Source: Phocoena phocoena (taxonomy: Eukaryota; Chordata; Mammalia; Artiodactyla; Phocoenidae). From it: 64,000 nt of DNA. The notes beneath the pieces were generated by a model. That model was not told the DNA's origin, ran no database searches, and saw only the letters and a program-made list of their open reading frames with translations. The position numbers were made by a program, and so were the translations under genes. The stretch covers positions 88,849,168 to 88,913,167 of the forward strand of contig NC_089220.1 in the NCBI RefSeq assembly GCF_963924675.1, given 5' to 3'. Below, one piece after another: positions 10,791 to 23,170 of this stretch (within the stretch, counting starts at the first letter, position 1; each line of letters opens with the position of its first letter).

Positions 10791-13700
10791 ACTTTATTTT
10801 ATTTTATTTTTTAAACATCTTTATTGGAGTATAATTGCTTTATATTGTTGTGCTAGTTTCTGTTGTATAACAAAGTGATTCAGCCATATGTATACATATA
10901 TCCCCATATCCCCTCCCTCTTGCATCTCCCCCCCCACTCTCCCTATCCCACCCCTCTAGGTGGTCACAAACCACCGAGCTGATCTCCCTCTGCTATGGGG
11001 CTGCTTCCCACTATCTAATTGATATTTGGTAGTGTGTATATGTCAATGCCACTCTAACTTTGGCCCAGCTTACCCTTCTACCTCCCGATGTCCTCAAGTC
11101 CCTTCTCTACATCCACATCTTTATTCCTGTCCTGCCCCTATGTTCTTCAGAACCATTGTAATTTTTTTTAGATTCCACATATATGTGTTAGCATACAGTG
11201 TTTGTTTTTCTCTTTCTGACTTACTTCACTCTGTATGACAGACTCTAGGTCCATCCACCTCACTACGAATAACTCAATTTCGTTTCTTTTTATGGCTGAG
11301 TAATATTCCATAGTATATATGTGCCACGTCTTCTTTATCCATTCGTCTATCGATGGACACTTAGGTTGCTTCCATGTCCTGGTTATTGTAAATAGAGCTG
11401 CAATGAACATTGTGGTACATGACTCTTTGAATTATGGCTTTCTCAGGGTACATGCGCAGTAGTGGGATTGATGGGTCGTATGGTAGTTCTTTTGGAGTTT
11501 TTTAAGGAATCTCCGTACTGTTCTCCATAGTGGCTGTATCAATTTACATTCCCACCAACAGTGCAACAGGGCTCCCTTTTCTCCACACCCTCTCAAGCAT
11601 TTATTGTTTGTAGATTTTTTGATGATGGCCATTCTGACTGGTGTGAGGTGATACCTCATTGTAGTTTTGATTTGCATTTCTCTAATAAATAGTGATGTTG
11701 AGCATCCTTTCATGTGTTTGTTGGCAATCTTTGGCAGTCTTCTTTGGAGAAATGTCTATTTAGGTCTTCTGCCCATTTTTGGATTGGGTTTTTTTTTTTT
11801 TTTGATATTGAGCTGTATGAGCTGCTTGTACATTTTGGAGATTAATCCTTTGTCAGTTACTTCATTTGCAAATATTTTCTCCCATTCTGAGGGTTATGTA
11901 ATGGTCTTGTTTATGGTTTCCTTTGTTGTGCAAAAGCTTTTAAGTTTCATTAGGTCCCAGTTGTTTATTTTGGTTTTTATTTCCATTTCTCTAGGAGGTA
12001 GGTCAAAAAGGATCTTGCTGTGATTTAGGTCATAGAGTGTATGTCATAGAGTGTTCCGCTTATGTGTTCCTCTAAGAGTTTTATAGTGTCTGGCCTTACA
12101 TTTAGGTCTTTAATCCATTTTGAATTTATTTTTGTGTATGGTGTTAGGGAATGTTCTAATTTCATTCTTTTACATGTAACTGTCCAGTTTTCCTAGCACC
12201 ACTTATTGAAGTGGCTGTCTTTTCTCCATTGTATATTCTTGCCTCCTTTATCAAAGAAAAGGAGACCATATGTGTGTGGGTTTATCTCTGGGATTTCTAT
12301 CCTGTTCCATTGATCTACATTTCTGTTTTTGTGCCAGTACCAGACTGTCTTGTTTACTGTAGCTTTGTAGTATAGTCTGAAGTCAGGGAGCCTGATTCCT
12401 CCAGCTCCATTTTTCTTTCTCAAGATTGCTTTTGCTATTCGGGGTCTTCTGTGTTTCCATACAAATTGTGAAATGTTTTGTTCTAGTTCTATGAAAAATG
12501 TCATTGGTAGCTAAATAGGGATTGCACTGAATCTGTAGATTGCTTTGGGTAGTATAGTCATTTTCACAGTATTGATTCTTCCAATCCAAGAACATGGTAT
12601 ATCTCTCCATCTGTTGGTATCATCTTTAATTTCTTTCATCAGCCTCTTATAGTTTTCTTCATTCAGGTCTTTTGTCTCCTTAGGTAGGGTTATTCCTAGG
12701 TATTTTATTCTTTTTGTTGCAATGGTAAATGGGAGTGTTTCCTTCCTTTCTCTTCCAGATTTTTCATCATTAGTGTATAGGAATGCAAGAGATTTCCATG
12801 CATTAATTTTGTATCCTGCTACTTTTCCAAATTCATTGATTGGCTCTAGTAGTTTTCTGGTAGCATCTTTAGGTTTCTCTATGTATGATATCATGTCATC
12901 TGCAAACAGTAAGTTTTACTTCTACTTTTCCGATGTGTATTCCTTTTATTTCTTTTTCTTCTCTGAATGCTGTGACTAAAACTTCCAAAACTATCTTGAA
13001 TAATAGTGGTGAGAGTGAGCAACCTTGTCCTGGTCCTGATCTTAGAGGAAATGGTTTCAATTTTTCACCATTGAGAACAATGTTGGCTGTGGGTTTGTCA
13101 TATATGGCCTGTATTATGTTGAGGTAAGTTCCCTCTATGCCTACTTTCTGGAGAGTTTTTATCATAAGTGGGTGTTGAATTTTGTTGAAAGCTTTTTCTG
13201 CATCTATTGAGATGATCATATGGTTTTTCTCCTTCAATTTGTTAATATGGTTTATCACGTTGATTGACTTGCGTATATTGAAGAATCCTTTCATTCCTGG
13301 GATAAACTCCACTTGATCATGTTGTATGATCCTTTTAATGTGCTGTTGGATTGTTTGCTAGTATGTTGTTGAGCAATTTTGCATCTATGTTCATCAGTGA
13401 TATTAGTCTGTAGTTTTCTTTCTTTGTGACATCTTTGGTTTTGGTATTTGGGTGAAGGTGGCCTTGTAGAATGAGTTTGGGAGTGTTCCTCCCTGTGCTA
13501 TATTATGGAAGAGTTTGAGAAGGATGGGTGTTAGCTCTTCACTAAATGTTTGATAGAATTCACCTGTGAAACCATCTGGTCCTGGGCTTTTGTTTGTTGG
13601 AAGATTTTTAATCACAGTTTCAATTTCAGTGCTTGTAATTGGTCTGTTTATATTTTCTGTTTCTTCCTGGTTCAGACTCGGAAGGTTGTGCTTTTCTAAG

Positions 13701-13868
13701 AATTTGTCCATTTCTTCCAGGTTTTCCATTTTATTGCATGTAGTTTCTTGTAGTAATCTCTCATGATCCTTTGTATTTCTGCAGTGTCAGTTGTTACTTC
13801 TCCTTTTTCATTTCTCATTCTGTTGATTTGAGCTTTTTCCCTTTTTTCCTGATGAGTCTGGCTAATGG
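10791..13868 (-). mobile_element. 5'-truncated L1, antisense
   Basis: On the minus strand this runs from the ORF2 linker (13868) through RT and the C-terminal domain to the 3' UTR, and ends at the T-rich stretch 10795-10815, the complement of the tail. The complement of 'aataaagatgt' lies next to the tail. The 3' UTR is the '(gaccacc)tagaggggtgg' type. 5' truncation in ORF2 is typical of incomplete reverse transcription. No matching TSD is visible, and the right flank does not continue the ancient L1, so a target deletion is possible. Confidence 0.85.
11165..13868 (-). pseudogene. L1 ORF2 RT and C-terminal remnant (antisense copy)
   Basis: Minus-strand open pieces are 13403-13729 (RT start, '[13 protein letters not shown]'), 12896-13312 (RT core, '[14 protein letters not shown]' and '[13 protein letters not shown]'), 12511-12894 (beginning inside the catalytic block at '[14 protein letters not shown]'), 12193-12504, 11432-11713 (Cys/His cluster '[18 protein letters not shown]') and 11168-11410 (C-terminus). 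A small deletion near 12900-12912 shifts the frame directly before the Ala-Asp-Asp of the catalytic motif, so no active RT could be made. Order and spacing match ORF2 of the other copies. Confidence 0.85.
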
Positions 13869-14176
13869 TATAACCTCACAAACTTATTATAATATGTATA
13901 TGTAAACATGAATATTCTCTTACTTTCCTGAATAAGGAAGGAGAGATGAGAGGATTGGCTCTAACAGATATGAATGTTTAATACTGGTGCAGGGATAGAT
14001 AAATACATCAATGGAATAGAATAGTCATCCCAGAAAAATACATAATTATAAGTAGACAGAAGTGGTACTACTGGCCAAAGGGGAGAGAATGGGTTTTCAG
14101 TAAATGACATGGAGGACAGGTATGGTCTGTACAGAAAGCAAAAATCAAAAAAACAGCAAAGGAAAAACTTTTGTTT
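13869..14176. other. Mostly unclassified, with a short old L1-like trace
   Basis: 13975-14035 ('actggtgcagggatagataaatacatcaatgg...') resembles the L1 ORF2 stretch that reads 'actggcacaaaaacagaaac...' in better copies, but it is very diverged. The rest is not recognised. Confidence 0.3.
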
Positions 14177-14217
14177 TGTCCTATCTCTGGTTCTCAAAGG
14201 TATTAGCCTTTCACAAC
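14177..14217. repeat. 41-bp direct repeat, left copy
   Basis: The stretch beginning tgtcctatctctggttctca and ending with tttcacaac is repeated without mismatch at 15326-15366. The flanks differ on both sides. Confidence 0.9.
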
Positions 14218-15325
14218 ACTCTTGGTTTGAATTTCTGCAAGAGCAGACCTTGAGAAAAGGATTTGAGTACAAGTCGTTTATTTGAGAGATGAATCCCAGG
14301 ATTCAGAGTCAGAGATTGAGAAAGAAAAGCAGGGAATAGATCAAAGCAAAAGGTATGTTTATAAACTGGTTGCTTCTTTGGACAAGAAGGACTCAATTCT
14401 GCTGAGAAATCCCTGAGATACTGTGTAGAACACTACAAAATTTAAAGGATATAGGAAGCTGGGTATTTATTGATAACCTCCTATCTTTCATTCGTTAAAT
14501 GTTGATCCTAGGGCCAGGTAATGGGTGTTTGTTGCTTGAAACAAATAACCCTAAGAATTAGAGGCATTGGGAAAAAAAACCACTTTATTATGTTCATGGG
14601 TTCTGTGGGCAGGAACTTGGACAGGACAAATTTGGAGATGGCTTGTCTTTGTTCCACAATGCCTGGAAACTTACCTAAGAAGCCTCAAACGACTGACTGT
14701 GATCGAACAGAAGGGACCAGAAACATTGGAAGCTTCCTTCATCTTATCTGGACCTGCTCTGGGATGAATCAAAGGATGGTGTCAGCTGAGGCTAGCAATT
14801 AGAATACCTTGCGGTCTCTTTATATGGCCTCCTCATATCCTGGAAGTCTAAAGGTAGTTGGATTTCTTATATTGTGGCTCAGCTTCCAAGAATGAGAAAA
14901 AGGGTAGAATCTGCATGTTAAATTCTAACCTAGCCTCAGAAAGCATGCCGCATCACTTGTACGTCAAGCAAGTCACCAAAGCCAGCCCAGATACAAGGGA
15001 GGCGGAAGAAACCCCACCTCTTGATGGGAGGAGTGTCAAAGAATTTGTGGCTATCTTTAGAACTAAATACAGCTAGTATTACCTCTCTGGAATTTCTGTC
15101 CTGCCTGTGTCTATAGGATAAATATGTCCCCACAGCCAGAGAAAAATCTCAGGCATAGAGATGCAGGTGTCTGAGGTAGGCCATTGTTGGTACGTATAGA
15201 AATTGTCCAACCAAGCTGCAAATGACCTCTGGGGTAGGAACAACGGTATGAGCAGGGCTCCAACAACATTACCTTTCATCGTGTGTATCATTCAGAGCTC
15301 CTTCTGCCCCACTTTAAGTTCACCA
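14218..15325 (-). mobile_element. LTR-like and other ancient interspersed repeat sequence, antisense
   Basis: 14225-14420 has the texture of an antisense ERV LTR ('agcagaccttgagaaaagg', 'gtcgtttatttgagag'). 14520-15080 resembles a widespread ancient mammalian repeat, with a 'cacctcttgatgggaggagt' and 'aaagaatttgtggc' block. I could not name either family with confidence. Open frames of 65-93 codons here show no recognisable domain. Confidence 0.4.
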
Positions 15326-15366
15326 TGTCCTATCTCTGGTTCTCAAAGGTATTAGCCTTTCACAAC
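15326..15366. repeat. 41-bp direct repeat, right copy
   Basis: Identical to 14177-14217. It is followed within three bases by an A-run (15370-15387), which the left copy lacks. Confidence 0.9.
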
Positions 15367-15899
15367 CTCAAAAAAAAAAAAAAAAAACCTAAAACAGGAA
15401 TTCAGTGAGACAGAGTAGTCACTCTTGTTCAAACTTGAGGATGAAATTAATATTCATATCTCCCCTTCCCTTACCCTTGTCCAGAATTTCTACTTTTATA
15501 GGTTGCTTGCTCAGTGGAGTGAAACAGATCTTTATCCCCAGAAGGCCTGAATCTCTGCTTAATCATATCCATTTGCTATTATCACCAAGCATGCAAGATC
15601 CAAGAGGTACACGAGAGAACCCTCGGCATTCGAAGCATGTTTCTCTCTGTCCCTAATATAAGGGGACAATCTCTAGCAATCTCAGCTCCTCATTTCTATT
15701 CACTGGCTGTATTGCTCTAGCCAGTATGGGAACTCTTCTTTGTTTTTGCCTGTTGGTCCACTGGCAAGAGGAGCCCACAATGATCAGATGGTGGTCATTT
15801 TTTAGATTCAATTAAATACTTACTCTCACCCTAGTAGAAATATTACACCCATGGGAACCAGGACCTCTAATCTAGAGGAGCCTAAAGTTGTGAGTATGG

Positions 15900-16680
15900 A
15901 AATTACAAATTTGCCAACTGGATCACATGGACTGATGGTAAGGAAGATTAATCCTATTTATAACCTATGGTTTCTGGACCCATATAATCTAAATATTTGG
16001 GACACAGAAAATAAAAAGGCAATTGGTTTATCATATATACCACACTTTAAAGGATAACACTCTAAACTTGCAGAGTGTTATCCCCAAGCTAGTGCCTTAA
16101 CTGAGTATTAAAAGAGCCACTATAAAATTTTATCAGGGTTGCAGCTTCCAGGTGATATGGCATATCATAGATATACCCATCTATCATAGTGGATAGATAG
16201 AGGATCTTGTGCTAGTATGATTATTCCATCTCCTTTGATATAAAATGGGTCCTTTTTCTGAAACTATCTTGTATAAGATTCCTTATGAATAAATTAGAAA
16301 CTATGTGAGTCCTCAGATACTGATGGAGCTGCTATGAGCAGGGAATACAAACTCACCCAGAACACATACAAATTCCAATTGGGATAAATTACGGCAATCT
16401 CCAGAGTGGAAAGGTTCAGATGTAATCAACTCTCCAATCAAGTGGCTAACTTTTTCTCCTCAAAAGATGGCATCATATTGAGAGGTCAACATATGTTTTA
16501 CTGCTTACAAGTTGGATATTCAATAGTGATAATACCTATGTTAGCCTTGGCGAGAGGATGTCCATACTGATGAATCCATGTACTACCTTTTATCCTTACC
16601 ACCTTAACTACTCCATTCATCATCCCACTGCGGGTGGCCAAAGATAGAGGTTGACTGATCTCTACTGGATGGGTCACACT
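15900..16680 (-). pseudogene. ERV-L-like integrase remnant
   Basis: On the minus strand near 16480-16620, residues like 'HQYGHPLAKANIG' followed by a 'PTCKQ' block resemble the zinc-binding start of ERV-L integrase, with the usual first Cys of that block replaced. The frame is broken in several places and the catalytic core was not recovered. Integrase normally joins viral DNA to host DNA; this copy cannot. Confidence 0.55.
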
Positions 16681-17361
16681 TTTTACCTTATTTTTCAGTG
16701 CCTCCTCTGCATTATCTGGTAGCCGTTAACCTAAAAAATCCTCACACTCTGTGCTTACTCTTTGACATCCTTCTTTGACATCCTTCTTCCATAGAATTCC
16801 TTGTCTTTGATTTTCTAATCTTGTTCTTTCTAGACCCTGACCATGTAGCTAAGCCATTTTTTTTTTCTGTCCAAGAGTCCATGTAGCCTCTCTGTCCAAG
16901 GACGTTCTGTCCTTGTAGAACTTTCTATCCAAGAGTCCTTAGCTCTTAACACTTATCCCTTCACATAAAGTGAAAATCAACTCCAGTACTTAAGTTTCTG
17001 CCCATAATGATTCCCCTACACAACTGTTTTGCCAGCCATGCCCTGAATGAAACTGCAGTATAGCAGATGTCCAGTTTAAACTAGGACTAATATATAGAGC
17101 CAACCCATCTGTAAGTGATCCAGGTTTTTTTCTGCATATATCAGCTGGCCATTAGGAAACCCCAATGAGACCATAAGTCTAAGCTGAAGGAAGACACCCA
17201 TGCAACAGTGGGGTTTGGATTACATCTTTGTGTAACTTATTTGTTCCCTTAGGACTCCAAATGTCCTGTTGTCATCATATACTAGATTGCTTTTGCTCTA
17301 AGTCAATCTTAAGACTTAATGGACCTGACAATACTCAGCTTATAATAACTCTGGTGGGTGG

Positions 17362-17414
17362 ACACTCAGTGGTTGCTTGGGGCTACACTCAGTGGTTGCT
17401 TGGGGCTACACTCA
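17362..17414. repeat. 23-bp tandem duplication
   Basis: The unit beginning acactcagtggttgcttggg occurs twice head to tail (17362-17384 and 17385-17407), followed by the first 7 bases of a third copy. Confidence 0.9.
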
Positions 17415-17606
17415 AAACTGGCAACATTCTACTTCATTTGGCATGATTTGGAAGATCATTCCCATGTGTGGTATATACTCTCTTAAAATCCAAAGAATCC
17501 TACAAAATATATGCTCCTTTTAGAGTGGTAGGAAGTACAAGTTGAAATAAATTGTCCTTTAGATTGAAGAATATGTCCTAGTATGCTCCAAATCTTTGGA
17601 CCCTGT

Positions 17607-17945
17607 GTTAACTCAGGTCCTCCTAGAAGCAAACACTACGACTGGATTAGGTATGCAAGAGATTTACTTGGGGGAGGGAATACTAGTGGAAGGTAAAGGG
17701 GAATAAGCTGGAGTGGGCAGTGCAGGCCTTCAGACCATGATGCAAGTCTGACATCTGTGATAAAAGAAGGGAAATGAAGGAGGACTGGGAAGGAAAACTA
17801 TTAGACTGAAGCACAGTTCTAAGAAAATTGTGGCTGCCAGGCTTATATAAGTCATGCGTCAAAGTTACCCATTAGAGCAGTCAGCCCACATACCATAGGA
17901 ATGGGTCAGCATTTATACCTCCACAGTTCTCAATTATTGACTAGG
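17607..17945 (-). mobile_element. LTR-like block inside the ERV region
   Basis: 'aggtatgcaagagatttacttggggg' and following purine-rich sequence are typical of antisense mammalian ERV LTRs. The family was not assigned. Its place between the RT and integrase remnants suggests a separate insertion or a rearrangement. Confidence 0.35.
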
Positions 17946-18199
17946 AAAAATGTGGGGGAAACATGATATTGACACAAAAGCAGTGGTGGTTCCCAGTGGT
18001 AGCAGCTGAGATTCTCAGGCAATTATGCTTCCTGCAGCCAGTTCTCTTAAAGGAGACCTGAATGGTACATTCATGACTGCCACAAGATCTCTCAACTCTT
18101 CAACAGTCTCCCTGAATCTCTTGGGAATTACTTCCCATCTTCTGGCATACATGTCTCTTACCAGGCCACCTAGAACACATGCTGCTTTCATGATCACTA

Positions 18200-18680
18200 G
18201 GTCTAATTTTAACATGTCACCAATATAATGGACCAGTGTAATGACCTATAGGGTACTGAGATGATCTAGGTGTCTTTGTATTATATTATGGCAGATAGGA
18301 GGTGGGCTAGGAGAACCATATGGCAAGATGGTGCAAATATATTGCCATCTATCCCAGGTAAGTGCAAACTGTTTTTGATTCTCTTTCCTGATGAGTATTG
18401 AAATGAACACATTAAAGAAATCAATAGCTACTACAAATCAGAGGCTGAGTTCATCTGCTCTAGCAAAGATACGATCTTCAGCACAGCATCTATGATTGGG
18501 GTTACCATTTTCTAAATTTACTGCAGTCTATCACCATCTGCCATGTCCATCTGGTTTTTTGCAGAGCCATACTAGTGAATTAAACAGAGACATGTTGGGG
18601 ACTATCATCCCTTATCCTTTAAATCTTCAATTCTCTGAAGTTTCAGCTGGGTTATGATATCACTTACAATTTAATATTTT
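18200..18680 (-). pseudogene. ERV-L-like reverse transcriptase remnant
   Basis: Minus-strand reading gives a 'KPDG' block near 18545-18560 and a 'Phe-Ala/His-Leu-Pro' type block with the 'LP-G' surface loop near 18300-18380. At about 18213-18231 the catalytic site reads Y-I-G-D where retroviral enzymes have Y-I-D-D or Y-V-D-D, so one catalytic Asp is lost. A 66-codon open piece (18015-18215) continues the domain after that motif. Stops and frameshifts are frequent. Confidence 0.55.
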
Positions 18681-19700
18681 GGCTAGGGGAGTGCAGTTTC
18701 GATTGTTTCAATTTGGCCTTTTCTATTATAAAGGCTCTTACTCCACAGGTTGGAAAATGAAGAGTTTCGTTAGATGCTAAGTATATTTATTCCATGCAGG
18801 GACTAGAGAAGTGAACTCAGAGTAGTCTGCAGATCCAATGGACCCTCTGTGAGATACTTATATATACTTGGTCTAGGACTCCAGTTATCACTTGATCTCC
18901 ATGCTGCCCCACCATAATGGGGGAAAGGTTGGCATTTTTGCACCTTGGTATTCCTGTCACCTCAGACACTGTATTCAATAGCCCACAAAAGCTCTGAGTA
19001 CTCCCCTTTCCCCAGTATATAGTTACCTGAGTTAATGGACGTAGATCTTTCTGAGGAAGTACTGGGGGAATATTTTGTACATACTTTCAGTAGGAATGTA
19101 GGGTCCTCCCTTAGAAGTATCTGACCTGTCCTTCAGTGGGTGGACTCTGAGTCTGAGAATTGGCTCAAGTCTGGAAATTGGGTGAGGGTTTGTGATTTTA
19201 CATTGAATCACTGACAGCAGCCTTCTGCTTTCTATCTTGAAATCTTTTTTAAAATTCCATAATAAATAATTTCATCATCTTCCTATATATTTCCCACCTG
19301 AAAATACCATGGGCTCTTAGCCACACTGAAGATCCCAGTGAATCAAGCCCTCTGGTTGCCATTTCATTCATGATGACCATTAGGTAATTATCTCCACTGT
19401 TCCTCTAATTATTATGTGTCACCATTTGGACTCTGCTATTATGGAATTCTATCATCCCTATGACACTAGAGAGCCCAGTTCAATAATGATGTCTCCTATC
19501 ACCCACTACGGCATACAGAGGGCTTGTTAGTTTATTACTGAAGTATAGTTGAATTACTATATTATATTAGTTTTAGGTGTACAGCATAGTGATTCAGTAT
19601 TTTTGCAGATTATACTCCATTATCAGTTACTATAAGATATTGGCTATAATTTCCTGCCATGCAATATGCCCTTGTTGCTTACTTGTCTTATACATAGTTT

Positions 19701-20028
19701 GTTTGTTTTTTAATTTATTTTATTTTATTTTTGGCTGTATTGGGTCTTCATTGCTGCATGAGGGCTTTCTCTAGTTGTGGTGCACAGGCTTCTCATTGCA
19801 GTGGCTTCTCTTGTTGCGGAGCACGGACTCTAGTTGCACAGGCTTCATTAGCTGTGGTACGCGGGCTCAGTAGCTGTGGCTCACGGGCTCTAGAGCGCAG
19901 GCTCAGTAGCTGTGGTGCATGGGCTTTGTTGCTCCGCATCATGTGGGATCCTCCCAGACCAGGGCTTGAATCCGTGTTCCCTGCATTGGCAGGTGTATTC
20001 TTAACCACTGCGCCACCAGGGAAGCCCT
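19701..20028 (-). mobile_element. CHR-type tRNA-derived SINE, antisense, long form
   Basis: The complement begins 'gggcttccctggtggcgcag' (tRNA-like head with A box TGGCGCAGTGG), continues through the long body of repeated 'cacaactactgagcc'-type phrases, and ends in A/T-rich tail sequence near 19705. A possible imperfect TSD is 'acatagttt' (left) and 'acgtagtagttt' (right). Confidence 0.9.
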
Positions 20029-20149
20029 ACGTAGTAGTTTATATCTGTTAGTTCCAATCCTTAATTTCTCCCTCTCTTCTACCCTCTCCCCTTTGGTAAC
20101 CAGAAACTTGTTTTCTACATCTGTGAATCTGGTTCTGTTTTACATACAC

Positions 20150-23100
20150 ATTCATTTGTATTATTTTTTGCATTCCACATATAAGTTACATCATATAGTA
20201 TTTGTCTTTGTCTGACATCCACTGAGCATACTATTCTCTAGGTCTATTAACATTGCTGCCAATGGCAGAATTTTATTCTTTTTTGTGGCTGAGTAATATT
20301 TCATTGTATATCTATACCACACCTTTTTAATTCAATCATCCGTTGATGAGCACTTGGGTTGCTTCCATGACTTGGCTACTGTAAATAGTGCTGCTATAAT
20401 GTAGGGGTGCATGTATCTTTTTGAATTAGTGTTTCCATCTTTTCAAGATATACACCTGGGAGTGGAATTGCTGGATCATATGGCAACTCTATTTTTAGTT
20501 TTTTGAGGAACGTCCATACTCTTTTCCACAGTGGCTGTAACAATTTACATTCCCATGAACAGCATTCAAGGATTTCTTTTTCTCCAGTTTTATGGCTTCA
20601 GGTCTTACATTTAGGTCTCTAAAACATTTTGAGTTTATTCTTGTATATAAGAATATAGGAAATGTATATATAGGAAATGTTCTAATCTCAATGTTTTACA
20701 TGTGGCTGCCCAGTTTTTCCAACACCACGTGTTGAAGGAACTGTCTTTTCTCCATTGTATGTTCTTATCTACTTTATCAATGGATTATTTGATCATAGGT
20801 GTATGGGTTTATTTATGGGCTCTCTATTCTGTTCCATTGCTCTATATGTCTGTTTTTGTGCCAGTACCACACTGTTTTGCTTACTGTGTCTTCGTAGTAT
20901 AGATTGAAGTCAGGGAGGGTGATACCTGCAACCTGGTTCTTTTTTCTCAAGATTTCTTTGGTAATGAGGGGTCTTTTGTGGTTCCATATGAATTTTAGGA
21001 TTATTTGTTCTAGTTCTGTGAAAAATGTGTTTTGATAGGAATTGTATTAAATCTGTAGATTGCTTTGGATAGTATGAACATTTTAATAATATTAATTTTT
21101 CAAATCCAAGCCACTAGGTATCTTTCCATTTCTTTGTATCATCTTCACTTTCCTTCATCAGTATTTTACAGTTTTCATAGTATAGTTCTTTCACCTCTGT
21201 GGTTAAGTTTATAACTAGGTATTTTATTGTTTTTGATGTGATTTTAAACAGAACTTTTTAAAACTTTCTCTTTCTGATATTTCATTACTAGTGTATAGAA
21301 ATGCAACAGATTTCTGTATATTAATCTTGTATCCTGCAATCTTGATGAATTCATATATTAGTTCTAATATTTTCAGGTTGGAGACTTTGTGTTTTTCTAG
21401 ATAAGGTATCATGTCATCTGCAAAGAGTGATAGATTTACCTGTTCCCTTCCAATTTGGATACCTTTGTTTATTTTTCTTGTCTGGTTGCTGTGGCTAGAA
21501 CTTCCAATACTGTGTTAAATAGAAGTGGTGAGAGTGGGCATTCTTGTTTTGTTCTTGAATTTAACAGGAAGGCATTTAGCTTTTCAACATTGAGTGTGAT
21601 GTTGGCTGTTGGTTGTTGCAAATGTCTTTATTATGTTTAGATATGTTCCCTCCAAACCCACTTTGATGTGAGTTTTTTGATGAATGAATGTTGAATTTTG
21701 TCAAATGCTTTTTCTGCATCTATTGAGATGACCATGTGATTTTTATCCTTCCTTTTGTTAATGTGGTGTATTACATTGATTGATTTGTGAATGTTGAAGC
21801 ATCCTTGTGACCCTGGAATAAATCCAATTTTTTCACTGTGTATGATCCTTTTTACATATTCTTGGATTCAGCTTGCTAATATTTTGTTGAGGATTTTTAC
21901 ATCTATATTCATCAAAGATATTAGCCTGTAATTTTCTTTTTTTGTAGTGTCTTTGACTAGTTTTTGTATCAGGGTAATTGTGGCCTAGTAGAATAGATTT
22001 GGGAATGTTTCGTCCTTTTCAGTTTTTTGGAATAGTTTAAGAAGGATAAGTATTAGCTCTTCTTTATATGTTTGGTAGAATTCCCCTGTGAAGCTGTCTG
22101 GTTCTAGACTTTTGTTTGCTGGGAGTTTTCACACTACAAATTTAATTTCACTTTTACTGATTGGTCTGTTCAAATTGTCTGTTTCCTCTTGATTCATTCT
22201 TGGCAGGCTGTATATTTCTAGAAATTTGTCCATTTCTCTAGCTTGTCAAATTTGTTGTCATATAACTTCATAGTATTCTCTTATGATTTTTTAATCTCTG
22301 TGGTATCAGTTGTTATCTCTCCTCATTTCTTATTTTATTTAGGTCCTCTCTCTTTCTTCTTGGTGATCTTGGCTAAAGGTTTATCAATTTTGATTATCAT
22401 TTCAAAAAACCAGCTGTTGGTTTCAGGGACATTTTTGTTGTTGTTGTTAATCTCTATTTTATTTTTTCCTCTCTGATCTTTATTATTTCCTTCCTTGTGC
22501 TGACTTTGGACTTTGTTCTTCTTTTTCTATTTCTTGTAGGTGGTATGTTAAGTTGTTTGAGATTTTTCTTTTTTGTTGAGGAAGGTCTGTACTGATGCAA
22601 ACTTCGCTCTCAGAACTTTTGCTGCATCCCATAGATTTTGGAAAGTTGTTTCCATTTCATTTGTCTTGAGATATTTTCTGTTTTCCACTTACTGTATTTT
22701 TCTGTCTGATTTGTCCACTGATGTTAGTGGGATGTAAAAGTCCCCTACTATTATTGTATTATTGTCAATTTCTCCTTTTATGTTTTTTAGTATTTGCTTT
22801 ATATATTTAATTGCTCCTGTTTGGGATGTGTATATGTTAACAAGTATGATATCCTCTTCTTGTATTGATCCTTTTATCATTATATAATGCCCTTGTCTTT
22901 TTTTATAGCCTTTGTTTTAAAGTCTATTTTGTCTGATATGAGTATTGCTACCCATATTTTTCTTCTCATTTCTGTTTGTTTGAAATATCTTTTACCATCC
23001 CCTCACTTTCAGTCTGTGTGTGTTTTTAGCCCTGAAGTGAGTCTCTTGTAGGCAGCTTAAAGCGTCTTGTTATTTTGTCCAATCAGCCACCCTATGTGTT

Positions 23101-23170
23101 TGATTGGAGCATTTAGTCCATTGACATTTAAAGTAATTATTGATAGATACATACTTATTGCCATTTTATT
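20150..23170 (-). pseudogene. L1 ORF2 of the old antisense copy, heavily broken
   Basis: The ORF2 start region lies at about 23170 (complement of 'atggcaataagtatg'). 22689-22880 is an open endonuclease piece with 'VGDFYIPLTSVDKSD', where the usual Asn after Asp-Phe is replaced by Tyr, altering a catalytic position. RT sequence covers about 21400-22140, and 21224-21412 holds the piece after the catalytic block. Part of the C-terminal region is deleted at about 20580. Stops occur throughout. Confidence 0.75.

Larger units (their letters stand above)
15367..19530 (-). mobile_element. Decayed endogenous retrovirus, ERV-L-like internal region, antisense
   Basis: The minus strand carries retroviral pol pieces in the expected order: reverse transcriptase at about 18200-18680, then integrase at about 15900-16680. 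The match is closest to ERV-L pol as I know it. No gag or env was recognised and no frame is longer than about 85 codons. 17607-17945 looks like LTR sequence placed between the RT and the later pol part, possibly a separate insertion. Tandem duplication at 17362-17414 adds to the decay. It is a fossil with no coding capacity. Confidence 0.65.

Noticed and set aside
17362..17414. Possible CRISPR-like direct repeat
   Set aside because: The units are head to tail without spacers, in a mammalian ERV remnant.
19731..20051. Plus-strand 106-codon Cys/Ser-rich open frame
   Set aside because: It is the antisense of a CHR-type SINE; the repeated 'SSCGA' pattern is the SINE body.
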